Shown here: positions 1-5,717 of the stretch, piece after piece
Layout of the letters: each line of letters starts with the position of its first letter
How positions within the stretch are numbered: the stretch's first letter is position 1
Source of the DNA: an uncultured beta proteobacterium
GTDB lineage: Bacteria > Pseudomonadota > Gammaproteobacteria > Burkholderiales > Rhodocyclaceae
Reading direction: 5' to 3'
NCBI GenBank assembly: GCA_903930395.1
Contig: CAIYYE010000473.1
Location: 1-7,733, forward strand
DNA: 7,733 nt
Notes under the pieces: model-generated
Databases searched by the model: none
Seen by the model: only the letters and a program-made list of their open reading frames with translations
What the model was told of the DNA's origin: nothing
Made by a program: the position numbers and the translations under genes

Positions 1-1
1 C

Positions 2-280
2 GGCTACCTGTCGAAAATCAATCGCAGCGATCCCTTGAACCTGATCGCCACCTCTTTCGGGCCGGTTCACGTGGTGTCGAAAGCAACAGCCGAGACGCTG
101 GTTTCAGGCTTTGCCGCAGCCAATCCTGCGGCTCGCAACGCTATCATCTTCTCGGCCTTGCCCTGTGAGCTTGCCGGTGAAGTTGATGCCAGCATCGATG
201 ACGGGAACGCCGCATCCGGACGGGCGCTCGGCGCTGCCTGCACCAGCGGCACGATTACCTGGTACGCCGTAGCGCTCTAG
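2..280 (+). CDS. Type IV pilin-like protein, C-terminal fragment (5' end outside window)
   Basis: The frame is open from the left edge and ends at TAG 278-280, giving about 92 residues that begin GYLSKINRSD. The TTG at 35 inside it is unlikely to be the true start, because the frame continues upstream. The tail has a cysteine (LPCELAGEVD), then an IDDGN stretch, then a second cysteine (GAAC) close to the C-terminus. A D-I/L-DDGN segment and a C-terminal disulfide-bonded loop are common in type IV prepilins and pilin-like pseudopilins. The diagnostic N-terminal cleavage/methylation helix would lie outside the window. If it is a pilin-like protein, it would be an inner-membrane-processed, surface-assembled subunit. 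The gene converges on the DUF4202 gene with only 19 bp between stop codons and no clear terminator. Coding status is fairly sure; the pilin assignment is an inference from the tail only. Confidence 0.55.
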   Translation, partial: GYLSKINRSDPLNLIATSFGPVHVVSKATAETLVSGFAAANPAARNAIIFSALPCELAGEVDASIDDGNAASGRALGAACTSGTITWYAVAL

Positions 281-299
281 ACCGCCAGCCTGCCGGCCA

Positions 300-899
300 T
301 CACCCCTCGGCAATCGCCTTCAGGATCAAAGGCAGCAGCTCCTCCGGCAGTTTGATCCCGCCACTCGTCGCAAAGGTATGCGCGCCCCCGGACATTTTCT
401 TCCACGTCTTGCGGATGATGCCGAGCCACTTTTCCTCGCTGTAATCAGCCTTCTGGCTGGCAAAGCCAAGCATGTAGTGTTCGATGAAAACCAGGCTGCT
501 GACATCCTCCAGCATCTGCGTATCGGGATTGGTCTTGATGTCCTGCTTGCTGATCGCCACCTTGACTGCAGCTATCATCGCGTCGTCGTAACCGGCCTGC
601 CACATCAACTCACCAGCAGTTTCGGCGTGAAAACGGTAGAGCCCGGTGCGCCACGCAAAGTAGCCGGGTTTGCCGAGCGGGTAATTGCTGCGCGGCACCG
701 TCCATCGCTGAATGTGCTGGGCGCGCACGGCAAGTTGGGCAATCTCGCTGGCCTCCGGGGCAAAGCGGCCGATCATGTCGGTCATGCGCCGGGCGTACAA
801 CAATTCTTTCGGCAGCCCTTCGTCCCGGTTGGGGTCTTGCGCATTGGCGGCATCGAACAGGGCGATGGCGGCGTTGAAGCGTTCTGGATTGGCGATCAT
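300..899 (-). CDS. DUF4202 family protein
   Basis: The product is 199 aa and matches my memory of the DUF4202 family over its full length. It opens with RFNAAIALFDAANAQDPNR (residues 7-25), followed by PKELLYARRM (30-39), ARAQHIQRW (59-67), a YFAWRTGLYRFHAETAGE block (about 80-97) and a C-terminal FIRKTWKKMS-like segment. The paired histidines (H62 and H91) with nearby acidic residues recall helical HD-type metal sites, but that is inference. The biochemical function of the family is not known to me. Some family members are loosely labelled as glutamyl-tRNA synthetase-like, which I do not endorse. I chose ATG 897-899 because the family-like sequence starts right there. The longer reading to 950 begins inside the loop of a terminator hairpin. 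The ribosome site is weak (a GAG about 6 nt upstream). It lies downstream of phaB on the same strand with a terminator between them, so it may be expressed by read-through or from an unseen promoter. Confidence 0.85.
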   Translation of the reverse strand: MIANPERFNAAIALFDAANAQDPNRDEGLPKELLYARRMTDMIGRFAPEASEIAQLAVRAQHIQRWTVPRSNYPLGKPGYFAWRTGLYRFHAETAGELMWQAGYDDAMIAAVKVAISKQDIKTNPDTQMLEDVSSLVFIEHYMLGFASQKADYSEEKWLGIIRKTWKKMSGGAHTFATSGGIKLPEELLPLILKAIAEG

Positions 900-932
900 G
901 GAATCTCGTGGGGCAGCAGGATTGGACGGACG

Positions 933-966
933 AAAAAAAGCCCTGTGCATGTTACAGGGCTTTTTC
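933..966 (-). terminator. Intrinsic terminator downstream of phaB
   Basis: This is a perfect 12-bp inverted repeat: AAAAAGCCCTGT at 935-946 and ACAGGGCTTTTT at 954-965, with a 7-nt loop. On the minus strand it reads as a GC-rich stem followed by seven U residues, 27 nt after the phaB stop. The A-tract on the other side could also let it work on the plus strand. It ends only about 33 nt before the DUF4202 start codon. Confidence 0.85.
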
Positions 967-992
967 TTTCCAGCTTGAACCTGCTATGAGCC

Positions 993-1733
993 TCAGCCCA
1001 TATGATTGCCGCCGTTACAGGCAAAATTGGCACCGGTGGTGAAACCGGATTGCTGCGAGGCCAGCCAGGAAACGATGGAGGCGATTTCTTCCGGCTCGCC
1101 AAGGCGCTTGACGGGAATGGTCGCGACGATCTTTTCCAGCACGTCTTCGCGGATCGCCCGCACCATTTCGGTACCGACATAGCCCGGAGAAACGGTATTG
1201 ACGGTGACGCCCTTGGCGGCAACTTCCTGCGCCAGCGCCATGGTGAAGCCGTGCATGCCGGCCTTGGCAGTGGAGTAGTTGGTCTGGCCGAACTGGCCGC
1301 GCTGGCCGTTCATCGACGAAATATTGATGATCCGGCCCCAGCCGCGATCGAGCATGCCATCGACGACCTGCTTGGTGACAAAGAACAAGGAATTGAGGTT
1401 GGTATCGATGACGGCTTTCCAGTCATCGATGCTCATTCTCCGGAACTGGCCATCCTTGGTGATGCCGGCGTTGTTGACCAGCACGTCGATTTCGCCGACT
1501 TCAGCCTTGACCTTGTCGAAGGCGGCCTTGGTGCTGTCCCAGTCGGAGACATTGCCTTCCGAAGCGATGAAGTCGAAACCGAGAGCTTTCTGCTCGGCCA
1601 GCCAGCGATCCTTGCGCGGCGAATTGGGGCCGCAACCGGCCACCACGGTATAGCCATCCTGGGCAAGACGCTGGCAAATAGAGGTTCCGATGCCACCCAT
1701 ACCACCGGTTACGTAAGCAACTTTTTTACTCAT
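993..1733 (-). CDS. phaB: Acetoacetyl-CoA reductase (NADPH), PHA synthesis
   Basis: PhaB reduces acetoacetyl-CoA to (R)-3-hydroxybutyryl-CoA with NADPH in the cytoplasm, supplying monomer to PHA synthase. The 246-aa product is a classical short-chain dehydrogenase of normal PhaB length. It shows the cofactor-binding glycine motif TGGMGGIG (residues 9-16), VNNAG (86-90), and the catalytic serine, tyrosine and lysine at S140, Y153 and K157, the same numbering I recall for Cupriavidus necator PhaB. Long stretches such as AGCGPNSPR, ALGFDFIASEGNV and GQTNYSTAKAG, and the C-terminal GGNHMG, match that enzyme rather than FabG. The start is ATG 1731-1733, with an AGAGGAG ribosome site 8 nt upstream. 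No phaA or phaC is in the window; the gene stands between the GST operon and DUF4202 and has its own terminator. Confidence 0.96.
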   Translation of the reverse strand: MSKKVAYVTGGMGGIGTSICQRLAQDGYTVVAGCGPNSPRKDRWLAEQKALGFDFIASEGNVSDWDSTKAAFDKVKAEVGEIDVLVNNAGITKDGQFRRMSIDDWKAVIDTNLNSLFFVTKQVVDGMLDRGWGRIINISSMNGQRGQFGQTNYSTAKAGMHGFTMALAQEVAAKGVTVNTVSPGYVGTEMVRAIREDVLEKIVATIPVKRLGEPEEIASIVSWLASQQSGFTTGANFACNGGNHMG

Positions 1734-1741
1734 TGAGGTCT

Positions 1742-1748
1742 CTCCTCT
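1742..1748 (-). promoter_or_regulatory. Strong ribosome binding site of phaB
   Basis: The minus strand reads AGAGGAG here, 8 nt before the phaB ATG. It is the clearest Shine-Dalgarno sequence among the minus-strand genes and fixes the phaB start. Confidence 0.8.
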
Positions 1749-1760
1749 GCTGTGATTATG

Positions 1761-1789
1761 AATTACGGGGTGACACTATAGCCGTAATT
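1761..1789. promoter_or_regulatory. Inverted repeat in the phaB upstream region, possible operator
   Basis: AATTACGG (1761-1768) and CCGTAATT (1782-1789) form a perfect 8-bp inverted repeat with a 13-bp centre. The centre holds TATAGT on the minus strand (1775-1780), a possible -10 element for phaB about 40 nt above its start codon. No convincing -35 is visible at the matching distance. An ATTATG hexamer also occurs just outside the left arm and again just beyond the right arm. The arrangement would suit a dimeric repressor covering the promoter, but no regulator can be named. Confidence 0.35.
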
Positions 1790-1849
1790 ACGCATTATGA
1801 GATCGATTCACCCATGAGTTATTGACAAAATTTCAGCGTGGGAACACTC

Positions 1850-1873
1850 CTTGAAGCGGCTTCTCGCTTCAGG
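1850..1873 (-). terminator. Hairpin downstream of the GST gene, weak terminator candidate
   Basis: TGAAGCG (1852-1858) and CGCTTCA (1865-1871) form a 7-bp stem with a 6-nt loop, extendable by a wobble pair and a G-C pair. It lies about 36 nt after the GST stop, where the operon should end. No U-tract follows on the minus strand, so intrinsic termination is doubtful. Confidence 0.3.
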
Positions 1874-1908
1874 TCAATTCAGCCCGACATGCCGCCCGCA
1901 CCTAGGTA

Positions 1909-2541
1909 TCAACGCAGGACCGAAGCGTAGCCCTCTTCCGCCAGCACCTGCCGCACGGCTGGCCGGGTCAGCATGCGCCGATAGTGGGCCGCGCAGTTTT
2001 CCGGTAGCGGTATGCCGATGCGCTCGGCCCAGAACTCGACATAAAACAGGGCCGCGTCGGCGATGGTGAAATGATCGACCACATATTGCCGCCCGGCCAG
2101 TTCGCGATTGACGATGGCGAAGGCCTTGTCGATGATCTGCCGCCCCTGGGCCTTGACGGATTCGTGGTCGGCACTGCTCGGCGCAAAGCGCTCGGTCGTG
2201 AAAATGCGGGCAAAGCCCTGAGTATGCAAGGTATGCACGGCATAGTTCATGACGCTCAGCACCTGTATCTCGTCCTTCAGACTTTCCGGCAGCAGTTTGC
2301 GCTTCGGGTAACTGCGGCCCAGCCACCAGGCGATGGCAGAGAACTCGGTGAGTGCGGTCCCGTCGTCGAGAAGCAGCGCCGGAATGCTGCCTTTCGGGTT
2401 GATCGCAGCGTATTCCTTCTTGTATTGGTCGCCGGCCAGCAGGTCGATGATGTAGGCCTCGAAGACCAGACCGCACTCCTCGAGCAGGATGTGAATGCCG
2501 GTCGAACAAGAACCCGGCGTCATGTAGAACTTCATGGTCAT
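1909..2541 (-). CDS. Glutathione S-transferase, beta-class-like, last gene of a putative nif-regulated operon
   Basis: This 210-aa cytosolic protein has the two-domain GST layout. The N-terminal thioredoxin-like domain carries PGSCS with C12, equivalent to the catalytic Cys10 of bacterial beta-class GSTs when counted from the second methionine. It also has the IPAL cis-proline motif (P54) and the glutathione-contacting E66/S68 in ALTEFSAI. The helical C-terminal domain has the FTIAD N-capping box (T159-D162). I chose ATG 2539-2541, reading MTMKFY, because an AGGA lies 9 nt upstream and the start forms an ATGA overlap with the preceding gene. The ATG 6 nt further in is possible but badly spaced. 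Its substrate cannot be told from sequence. The operon position after a rhodanese and under a NifA-type site suggests thiol or redox handling during nitrogen fixation, which is inference. Confidence 0.9.
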   Translation of the reverse strand: MTMKFYMTPGSCSTGIHILLEECGLVFEAYIIDLLAGDQYKKEYAAINPKGSIPALLLDDGTALTEFSAIAWWLGRSYPKRKLLPESLKDEIQVLSVMNYAVHTLHTQGFARIFTTERFAPSSADHESVKAQGRQIIDKAFAIVNRELAGRQYVVDHFTIADAALFYVEFWAERIGIPLPENCAAHYRRMLTRPAVRQVLAEEGYASVLR

Positions 2542-2906
2542 TCGCTTTCTTCCTCGCTGGGCATGCCGGCAAAGAGGCCTTGCTGGCGGATCATGGCTTT
2601 GAAGGCTTTCATCACCGGACGGGAAATGGCGGTTTCGGCCAGCACGCGTTTCTCGTAAATGAAGTCTTTCAGGGTCTCGTCTGCCGACTTGCGGGCGCTC
2701 GCGATGAGGGCATGGAATTCGTCGCCGAAACGCAGTCCGGGGCGGGATTTAACGGCGTCGTAAAGGGCTGCCATGACAAGCTTGTCCACTGCGCCCATCT
2801 TGCACTTGCCATCGAGAATCTTGAGCATGACAGCGGTAACGCAATCGACATCGCCCGGCGACAGCGGATGCGCCTGCACCCAGTCGCGCACAAGGTCTGC
2901 CGTCAT
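2538..2906 (-). CDS. Unrecognised 122-aa protein between rhodanese and GST
   Basis: I do not recognise this family. The product, starting MTADLVRDWVQ, is predicted soluble, mainly alpha-helical and without signal peptide or membrane segment. It has two cysteines in its first third (DVDCVT and GKCKMG), then a basic-to-acidic helical middle (SARKSADETLKDFIYEKRVL) and an acidic tail (SEEESE). It lacks the C-terminal cysteine cluster of NifQ, so the position next to a rhodanese, which recalls nifQ-rhodanese pairs in Azotobacter, is not backed by sequence. Both ends are ATGA overlaps (with the rhodanese at 2903-2906 and with the GST at 2538-2541), so translation of all three is probably coupled. 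The start at 2904-2906 rests on that overlap; an upstream extension to 3032 lies inside the rhodanese gene. A role with its two neighbours in sulfur or metal-cluster delivery to nitrogenase is speculation. Confidence 0.85.
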   Translation of the reverse strand: MTADLVRDWVQAHPLSPGDVDCVTAVMLKILDGKCKMGAVDKLVMAALYDAVKSRPGLRFGDEFHALIASARKSADETLKDFIYEKRVLAETAISRPVMKAFKAMIRQQGLFAGMPSEEESE

Positions 2907-3241
2907 GCAGCCAGCGGACTTTTCAGGGCTGCCGCCAGCGACTCGTAGCCGCCATCGACGCTGAACACCCGGGAAAATCGAAAATCGACGAACATCTGTG
3001 CGTAGGTTTTGCTGGCATTGCCCTGATAGCAATAGATCAGCACCGGAGCCTCCTTCGGCAGGCGGCGCACCCAGGCCAGCAGGCGCTCTTCGGAGAGGTG
3101 GGCGGCACCGCCCACATGGCCCCGCTGGTAGCTGGCCATGTCGCGCACATCAAAGACGGTCGCAGCGGCTTCGCTGCGTATCAGGGCAGCCGCAGCACTG
3201 GCTGGCAAACAGTGAAATGACGGCTTTTGATCGGCGCTCAT
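2903..3241 (-). CDS. Single-domain rhodanese-like sulfurtransferase (GlpE-like), first gene of a putative nif-regulated operon
   Basis: This 112-aa protein is a one-domain rhodanese of about GlpE length (108 aa). It shows the N-terminal FDVRD (30-34) and GHVGGAAHL (41-49) motifs and an active-site loop CYQGNASK starting at C71, very like the CYHGNSSK loop of GlpE, followed by the SVDGGYESL motif. C71 would carry the persulfide during sulfur transfer from thiosulfate or a protein donor. The start ATG 3239-3241 lies 24 nt after the start point predicted from the -24/-12 promoter; the longer frame to 3292 would overlap that promoter. No good ribosome site is visible, which is odd for a first gene. 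Rhodaneses occur in nif clusters (for example beside nifQ in Azotobacter), where a role in sulfur supply for iron-sulfur clusters has been suggested. The gene overlaps the next one by 4 nt. Confidence 0.92.
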   Translation of the reverse strand: MSADQKPSFHCLPASAAAALIRSEAAATVFDVRDMASYQRGHVGGAAHLSEERLLAWVRRLPKEAPVLIYCYQGNASKTYAQMFVDFRFSRVFSVDGGYESLAAALKSPLAA

Positions 3242-3276
3242 GTTGGGTGACGTTAAAGGACAATATGCATCACAAC

Positions 3277-3291
3277 GCAAAAGCGATGCCA
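3277..3291 (-). promoter_or_regulatory. Sigma-54 (RpoN) -24/-12 promoter of the rhodanese-GST operon
   Basis: The minus strand reads TGGCATCGCTTTTGC: GG and GC dinucleotides exactly 10 bp apart, within TGGC-N7-TTGC. This fits the consensus TGGCACG-N4-TTGCW at its most conserved positions. The predicted start point is near 3265, 24 nt before the rhodanese ATG. By simple counting with equal base use, TGGC-N7-TTGC should occur about 0.24 times on both strands of a window this size. The correct placement and the upstream NifA-type site add support. Confidence 0.7.
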
Positions 3292-3341
3292 TCTGTAGGC
3301 GTCGCGAAAAACTGTCATCCCTTGCAACCCAGCCTCACAAC

Positions 3342-3359
3342 TTGTCGCCTTCGCGACAA
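3342..3359. promoter_or_regulatory. NifA-type upstream activator site (TGT-N10-ACA)
   Basis: TGT at 3343-3345 and ACA at 3356-3358 are separated by exactly 10 bp. They lie within a larger perfect palindrome, TTGTCGC-CTTC-GCGACAA, with 7-bp arms. This is the classical NifA binding motif. Its centre is about 85 bp upstream of the start point predicted from the sigma-54 promoter, a usual NifA distance. The 6-base pattern alone is expected about twice by chance in a window this long, so the case rests on its palindromic extension and on the promoter pairing. Confidence 0.65.
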
Positions 3360-3405
3360 TTTCCGATACACCTTGTCACCCGACGGGGGTACGCAAGCCA
3401 CGCTG

Positions 3406-3741
3406 CTAGGCCTCCGTGTTGTGCACCGCGCTCAAGCGCTCGGAGACATACTCGCCGCGTGCCGTCGAGTTGTTTTCCTGGCCGTTCTGCGCGCACCAGG
3501 CGAAGAATTCCTCGGGAACGATCTGGTATTCCAGGGCCAGCACTCCGGAGCGCTGGAAGTTGCGGCGGGCGGCAACCGCCATCGCCTTCCATTTTTCGAA
3601 CGAGTCCTCGAAACACGCCGGATCGACGGCCGTCGCCCTGACCTGCGCCCAGGACTCCGCGGTGTACCAGGTCACGCCGATGACCAGCGACTGCGTTCGG
3701 CGCTTGGCCTTGATACTTTGATAAAGGGTGGGTTTTCTCAT
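3406..3741 (-). CDS. Unrecognised small protein, 111 aa
   Basis: I do not recognise the family with certainty. The product begins MRKPTLYQSIKAKRR, a basic N-terminus, and appears soluble and mixed alpha/beta. It has a tryptophan-rich middle (VTWYTAESW), an EDSFEKWKAMA helix, a LEYQIVPEEFFAWC segment and an ARGEYVSERL tail. I chose ATG 3739-3741 because the protein reads as a normal soluble polypeptide from there and because a -24/-12 match lies the right distance upstream. An in-frame ATG at 3834 has an AGGGG upstream and would add a hydrophobic 31-residue leader, so a membrane-anchored longer form cannot be fully excluded. It would, however, place the promoter match inside the gene. The gene ends 164 bp before the rhodanese start, with the NifA-type site in that gap, and is divergent from the exonuclease gene. 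A role in nitrogen fixation is only suggested by context. Confidence 0.75.
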   Translation of the reverse strand: MRKPTLYQSIKAKRRTQSLVIGVTWYTAESWAQVRATAVDPACFEDSFEKWKAMAVAARRNFQRSGVLALEYQIVPEEFFAWCAQNGQENNSTARGEYVSERLSAVHNTEA

Positions 3742-3775
3742 GATGGCGACAAGTAGCTCGAATGACAGGCACCAA

Positions 3776-3790
3776 GCAAATAGCCAGCCA
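3776..3790 (-). promoter_or_regulatory. Candidate sigma-54 promoter of the 111-aa gene
   Basis: The minus strand reads TGGCTGGCTATTTGC followed by T, again TGGC-N7-TTGC with the 10-bp GG-to-GC spacing and the preferred A/T after GC. The predicted start point is near 3764, giving a 23-nt leader, almost the same as for the rhodanese operon (24 nt). I found no TGT-N10-ACA in the roughly 170 bp above it. An activator would have to use the site at 3342-3359 or another sequence. Confidence 0.5.
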
Positions 3791-3863
3791 GAAATGGCCG
3801 GCCGTGCACCGACCCATCCGGAAAACGCTATCATCGGCGCCCCTGTTCTCAGCTTGCCGCACC

Positions 3864-5252
3864 ATGCGCCCTCTCGCCTTCGTCGATCTCGAAACCACTG
3901 GCGCCACCGCCACCCATGACCGCATCACCGAAATCGGCATTGTCGAAGTCGATGCCGACGGCTCGGTGCGCGAATGGCAGCAACTGGTCAATCCCGGCAT
4001 GCGGATTTCCCCCTTCATCGAGCAACTGACCGGCATCAGCAACGACATGGTGGCCGATGCACCGCCCTTCGAGGCTGTCGCTGCCGCCACCTTGAAGCGT
4101 CTCGAAGGCCGGCTCTTCATCGCCCATAACGCGCGTTTCGACTACGGTTTCCTGAAAAACGAATTCAAGCGACTCGGCATCACCTTCCGCGCCTCCGTGC
4201 TGTGCACCGTCAAGCTGTCGCGCACGCTCTACCCCGAGCACAAGCGGCACAACCTGGACAGCCTGATCGAGCGCCACGATCTGCAAGCCCAGGCCCGGCA
4301 CCGGGCACTGGCCGACGCCCAGTTGATTCATCAGTTCTGGCAAAAAATTCACGGGGCGCGCAGCAGCGAGGACATCGAAGCGGCGCTGAAAACCCAGAAT
4401 GCCAACCCCAGCCTGCCGCCGCATCTCGATGCCGGCATCGTCGATGACTTGCCGGAAGCGCCCGGCGTTTACCTGTTCTACGGTGAAAACAGCCTGCCAA
4501 TCTACGTCGGCAAGGCCAAGGACATTCGCCAGCGCGTGCTGGCGCATTTCGCCGGCGACCATAGCGCCGCCAAAGAAATGGAACTGGCGCAGCAGGTCAG
4601 GCGCATCGACTGGATGGAAACGGCCGGCGAAATCGGCGCCCTGCTCAAGGAGTCGGCACTGGTCAAGCAACTGCAGCCGCTGCACAACCGCCAGCTACGC
4701 AAGAACGATGAAGCCTGCACCTGGATCCTCATCGATGAAGGTGAAGGATGGCTGCGGCCGCAACTCACCGCCTTGGCCGACATCGGCGCTGGCGCGACGA
4801 GCGCCTGCTACGGCCTGTTCAAGAGCAGCAAGGAAGCCACCAAAGTGCTGCGCACCCTGGCCGAATCGCACCATCTGTGTGACGCGCTGCTCGGGCTGGA
4901 AAAAGCCAAACCCGGCAAACCCTGTTTTGCGCACCAACTCAAGCGCTGCAAGGGCGCCTGCATCGGTAGCGAACCCTATGCCAAGCACACGGTTCGCCTG
5001 ATATCGGCACTCGTTGGCCTGAAGTGGGTCGCCTGGCCATTCACCGGTCCGGCACTGCTGCGCGAGGGCGACGAGATACACCTGATCGAAGGCTGGCGTT
5101 ATCTCGGCACAGCCCGCTCGGACGAGGAATTGCACGCCCTGCTTGACAGCCCACGGCCGCCATTCGACCGCGACATCTACAAAATCCTGACAAAATATAT
5201 TGGCAAGATAAGCCCTTTGCCTAAGCGTCCTCCCCTCACGGAACGATCATGA
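3864..5252 (+). CDS. DEDDh 3'-5' exonuclease fused to a UvrC/Cho-type GIY-YIG nuclease
   Basis: This 462-aa protein joins two nuclease domains. Residues 4-165 are a DnaQ (PolIII epsilon)-like exonuclease with all DEDDh residues: D8 and E10 (VDLETTG), D93 (HNARFDYGFL) and H146/D151 (HRALADA). Residues about 197-275 are a GIY-YIG domain with PGVYLF (200-205), IYVGKAKDIRQR (213-224, R222), a glutamate in ALLKE (E263) and the closing N275, as in UvrC and Cho. Residues 339-366 hold four cysteines in the pattern C-x14-C-x7-C-x3-C (GKPCFAHQLKRCKGAC), resembling the cysteine region of UvrC. No UvrB-binding or C-terminal RNase H-like part is seen. It probably acts in DNA repair, nicking and trimming damaged DNA. 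I chose ATG 3864 because VDLETTG follows immediately; an earlier ATG at 3762 adds a non-conserved leader. The ribosome site is weak. The stop overlaps creA (ATGA). Confidence 0.92.
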   Translation: MRPLAFVDLETTGATATHDRITEIGIVEVDADGSVREWQQLVNPGMRISPFIEQLTGISNDMVADAPPFEAVAAATLKRLEGRLFIAHNARFDYGFLKNEFKRLGITFRASVLCTVKLSRTLYPEHKRHNLDSLIERHDLQAQARHRALADAQLIHQFWQKIHGARSSEDIEAALKTQNANPSLPPHLDAGIVDDLPEAPGVYLFYGENSLPIYVGKAKDIRQRVLAHFAGDHSAAKEMELAQQVRRIDWMETAGEIGALLKESALVKQLQPLHNRQLRKNDEACTWILIDEGEGWLRPQLTALADIGAGATSACYGLFKSSKEATKVLRTLAESHHLCDALLGLEKAKPGKPCFAHQLKRCKGACIGSEPYAKHTVRLISALVGLKWVAWPFTGPALLREGDEIHLIEGWRYLGTARSDEELHALLDSPRPPFDRDIYKILTKYIGKISPLPKRPPLTERS

Positions 5253-5701
5253 AAACCACCACCGCCCTGCTTCTCACCGCCCTTGCCCTGCCCGTCTGCG
5301 CCGAAGAAATCGGCTGCACGACAACCACCTGGAAGCTGATCGGTGCCAATCACCGGGTCTGCGTTTATGCCTACGACGACCCGAAAATTTCCGGCGTCGC
5401 CTGCCATGTCAGCCAGGCCCGTACCGGTGGCGTCAAGGGCAGCCTCGGGCTGGCCGAAGACCCGTCGCAATTCTCCATCGCCTGCCGCCAGGTCGGACCG
5501 ATCACGCTGCCGGAAAAGCTGCCGAGAGATGAAGTCGTATTCAGCGACGACACCTCTATCTTCTTCAAGGAAACCAATGTCCACCGCTTCTTTGACCAGA
5601 AGCGCAATGTGCTGGTTTACATGGCGATCAGCCGGAAGATCATCGAAGGCGCACCGGCCAACTCGGTATCGACGGTACCGATCCAGCCCTGGGGCAAGTG
5701 A
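5249..5701 (+). CDS. creA: CreA family periplasmic protein
   Basis: This 150-aa protein has a typical Sec signal peptide: MKTTTALLLTALALPVCA, with likely cleavage before EE at residues 18/19. The mature part matches CreA closely in memory: IGCTTTTWKLIG, then TGGVKGSLGLAEDPSQFSIACRQVGPI, LPEKL, EVVFSDDTSIFFKE and RNVLVYMAISRKIIEGAPANSVSTVPI. Length is close to E. coli CreA (157 aa). Cysteines in the mature part could form disulfides in the periplasm. The biochemical role of CreA is unknown; in E. coli it is named for its place next to creBCD, which are absent here. The ATG (5249-5251) overlaps the stop of the nuclease gene, so the two are probably co-transcribed and translationally coupled despite having no obvious functional link. 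Confidence 0.93.
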   Translation: MKTTTALLLTALALPVCAEEIGCTTTTWKLIGANHRVCVYAYDDPKISGVACHVSQARTGGVKGSLGLAEDPSQFSIACRQVGPITLPEKLPRDEVVFSDDTSIFFKETNVHRFFDQKRNVLVYMAISRKIIEGAPANSVSTVPIQPWGK

Positions 5702-5717
5702 GGCTGAGCCACCGCGT

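Noticed and set aside
900..950. Upstream extension of DUF4202 to an ATG at 950
   Set aside because: That ATG lies in the loop of the phaB terminator hairpin and the extra 17 residues do not fit the family; the internal ATG at 899 does.
1002..1736. Long plus-strand open frame (244 codons) opposite phaB
   Set aside because: It is antisense to a gene with full, catalytic-residue-level similarity to PhaB and its translation resembles no protein family; it is an effect of GC-rich codon use.
1822..1827. TTGACA on the plus strand, resembling a -35 box
   Set aside because: The bases 17 nt downstream (CACTCC) are not a -10, and no plus-strand gene follows; it would only read antisense into the GST gene.
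2538..2906. NifQ as identity of the 122-aa protein
   Set aside because: The position beside a rhodanese recalls nifQ-rhodanese pairs, but the C-terminal cysteine cluster that defines NifQ is missing and I see no other similarity.
3844..3859. TGT near the candidate promoter of the 111-aa gene as a NifA site
   Set aside because: The bases 10 nt downstream are CCG, not ACA; other TGT triplets in the region also fail the N10-ACA rule.
3849..4685. Long minus-strand open frame (278 codons) opposite the exonuclease/GIY-YIG gene
   Set aside because: The plus strand has clear domain motifs over the same bases; the antisense frame has none and no promoter or ribosome site was seen.
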